From an uncultured Bacteroides sp. (GTDB taxonomy: Bacteria; Bacteroidota; Bacteroidia; Cytophagales; Cyclobacteriaceae), in assembly GCA_902168185.1 (NCBI GenBank), contig CABHOV010000047.1, forward strand, positions 124,001 to 188,000: a DNA stretch of 64,000 bases, given 5' to 3'. Below the pieces are notes generated by a model, which saw only the letters and a program-made list of their open reading frames with translations, was not told the origin of the DNA and made no database searches. Position 1 is the stretch's first letter. Each line of letters opens with the position of its first letter. Below, in pieces: positions 62,356 through 64,000 of the stretch. The position numbers were made by a program, and so were the translations under genes.

Positions 62356-64000
62356 CGTTGAAGGGTTGGTAAAGTCATAAGCATTTGCATCAGGTTTTGG
62401 TAATTGATATTGTGGAGATTATCTCCTGCTATCTCGTTTTTACGAATAAATATACCTCCTGCTTCGCTGTGTCCCCGATGTGAATTCATGCGTGTCAGAT
62501 AAGCATTCGACGTACTTTGCGGGTTGTTCCGGTGGTTGTGAATAAAATTATGAAACAACTCATGTGCAGCGTTATGTCCGTTACCGGCACTGGTAAGCAT
62601 AAGCCTTCGCCATGTAGAACTTCCCACCACGGTTTCAGCATAAGGCTTCCAGTTCTGTGGTGTGACAGGCTGATCAGGATCAAAGTTCGGGTTGTCAAAA
62701 CGCGTAGTGACAGGTCTGTTCCGAACCAGTAACATGTTATCATTAAAGACATCATTGTTAGCAGCGCCCGCTGCATTCTGCGCGGACTGAAGCGTGTTGT
62801 GCTCCACAAACCGGATGTCCCATACAATAGTATATGATTCAATGGGTCCGTCATCAGGGCCAGGAGTTATAACCTGTCCATTTACCACTGGTACAGTTTT
62901 GGGAACTTCTTTATGCTGAAGCTCACTTTGTAGTCTGCGCTGAATTTTATCAACTTGTCTCTGCGAGAAATTAACACGTTTCTCTGCACGAGTCATATTT
63001 TTATTCTTGGCAACATAATTAATAGTCGTACTGATGGTAATGGTTTTGTTTTCGTTATCGATACTCTTCACACCTTCCAGACCATCCAGGTCAATATTCG
63101 ATATAGGGTCATTTGAACCGAACTGGTAAGGCGTCAACATAGGATATTGTCGCGTGAGCGGATCAACAGACAAAAATTTACCAATGGCGGGATTGTAAAT
63201 CCGGAAGCCATAATCGTAGTGATCCTCGCCCCACAGCTCACGGTCTTTTTCTTTTTTATTAAATCCATACCGGTATAAAGAGTCTTCGATAGATCGCTCC
63301 TGCATGGCCAGGCCGAAGGTATAGTAGTCGGTTGTGCTGGACACGACAGCCCAGACACTGTCTGTGGTCATGCCCACCTGGTCGGTAATCACACTCAACA
63401 CATTGCCCAGGTGGTTGGTAAGCTCATAATGACGATGACCGAGTTGACGGATGCCCTTACCGATGTGGCCACGGTATATACCCAGGCGTTTCTTGGCATA
63501 TACTATATATTCGGCAGGAAGGGTGTCATAGTAGATCGCCATCACCTTACCATTTGCATCACGGCTATAGCGTGTGACATAGGTGGTATCCGGACCAACC
63601 ACACGCTTCTCAATACGATTCCCTAAACCATCGTAACGGAAGCTCATCACCATGCTGTCTACCTTGGCACGAACTTCACGGATCTTACCATACGGTGTCC
63701 ATTGGATACGGGTACCGGCCAGTTGATCGGCCACCAGGTTACCAATCGCATCATACATATAGGTGCCTTCATCTTCATCCAGTATATGGGCATAAAAGTC
63801 AACGTCTTCGGGAGCACGAAAGTCCGGATGTATATAGATATTCTCCGAAGCCTGTAACTTCACCGAACTGCCTGCTGCTATATAGGCACTGCTCTCGATG
63901 GTAATGTTGCGGTATATCTTGTGATTCGTTTGTATGGCACCCGACTGGTATACAGTATCCCGCACCAGCGGATTTACTTCCTTGAGTTTGTTACTGCCTC
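62352..64000 (-). CDS. Rhs/YD-repeat protein with HExxH metalloprotease-like tip, 5' end outside window
   Basis: The frame is open to the right edge, so about 549 residues of the C-terminal end are visible. The first part is nearly identical to the core of the other Rhs protein, up to DSLYRYGFN. It then continues with KKEKDRELWGEDHYDYGFRI, YNPAIGKFLSVDPLTRQYPM, a different copy of the Rhs-associated motif. The tip of about 250 residues contains GHNAAHELFHNFIHNHRNN (HELFH codons at 62550-62564), followed by HRGHSEAGGIFIRKNEIAGD, where a third zinc ligand could lie. HExxH with a downstream His/Glu marks zinc metalloproteases, so a protease toxin is likely. It overlaps the downstream exported gene by 4 bp. 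Confidence 0.9.
   Translation of the reverse strand, partial: GSNKLKEVNPLVRDTVYQSGAIQTNHKIYRNITIESSAYIAAGSSVKLQASENIYIHPDFRAPEDVDFYAHILDEDEGTYMYDAIGNLVADQLAGTRIQWTPYGKIREVRAKVDSMVMSFRYDGLGNRIEKRVVGPDTTYVTRYSRDANGKVMAIYYDTLPAEYIVYAKKRLGIYRGHIGKGIRQLGHRHYELTNHLGNVLSVITDQVGMTTDSVWAVVSSTTDYYTFGLAMQERSIEDSLYRYGFNKKEKDRELWGEDHYDYGFRIYNPAIGKFLSVDPLTRQYPMLTPYQFGSNDPISNIDLDGLEGVKSIDNENKTITISTTINYVAKNKNMTRAEKRVNFSQRQVDKIQRRLQSELQHKEVPKTVPVVNGQVITPGPDDGPIESYTIVWDIRFVEHNTLQSAQNAAGAANNDVFNDNMLLVRNRPVTTRFDNPNFDPDQPVTPQNWKPYAETVVGSSTWRRLMLTSAGNGHNAAHELFHNFIHNHRNNPQSTSNAYLTRMNSHRGHSEAGGIFIRKNEIAGDNLHNINYQNLMQMLMTLPTLQR
63258..64000 (-). repeat. Rhs core repeat, copy 2 (reaches the window edge)
   Basis: Same sequence as 55623-56365 apart from one base seen. 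Homologous DNA of this length between two tandem Rhs genes is a good substrate for recombination that deletes, duplicates or swaps tips. Confidence 0.93.

Noticed and set aside
1-64000. Insertion sequences, integrase, phage or conjugation genes
   Set aside because: No transposase, integrase or structural phage motif was found in any long frame.

Overview
The window is from a free-living member of the Bacteroidota, most likely of the Cytophagales type. Several things point that way: two SusC/SusD pairs, type IX secretion (T9SS) C-terminal sorting domains, an ECF sigma/FecR pair, a PadR regulator overlapping a FtsX-type permease, and TAnnTTTG promoter elements. A genus cannot be assigned from sequence alone.

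Layout. 1-2877: 5' part of a MocR-type regulator, then a secreted protein, a GNAT acetyltransferase and a PD40 beta-propeller protein. 2910-9333: a block that looks partly acquired, with an AraC remnant, a rifamycin ADP-ribosyltransferase (arr), a SnoaL-like protein, a Ca2+-type P-ATPase, a MarR regulator with a membrane protein, and an SDR. 9450-17426: an AraC regulator, a soluble histidine kinase with an NtrC-type regulator, a Cys-rich mini-protein, a MORN-like protein, a secreted esterase with a PA14 domain, and a single-domain response regulator. 18005-27917: a fucose locus made of GH29 fucosidase, mutarotase, zinc alcohol dehydrogenase, aldo/keto reductase, a divergent AraC activator and a SusD/SusC pair. 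These would import fucosylated glycans, release L-fucose and oxidise it. 28423-31470: a receiver-only protein and an SDR/AraC pair. 31995-40037: a second SusC/SusD pair followed by ECF sigma, FecR anti-sigma and a separate STN-domain protein. 40724-43773: PadR regulator plus FtsX/MacB-like permease. 43828-54074: two very large T9SS cargo proteins, one with about 15 Fn3-like modules plus FISUMP, the other with a VWA domain. 54331-64000: two tandem Rhs/YD-repeat genes, each overlapping by 4 bp a small exported downstream protein.

The most interesting part is the right end. The two Rhs genes share an almost identical DNA core of at least 743 bp but diverge abruptly into unrelated C-terminal tips. 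One tip has a caspase-fold-like His/Cys arrangement and the other an HExxH metalloprotease motif. Each is coupled to its own exported small protein, as expected for polymorphic toxin-immunity cassettes that act outside the cytoplasm. Other points of note are a free-standing STN gene in a sigma/anti-sigma operon, a promoter-like element repeated before both the sigma and anti-sigma genes, and an unusual excess of the word TATA, even in coding DNA, in the large surface genes. No rRNA, tRNA, CRISPR array or insertion sequence was recognised.
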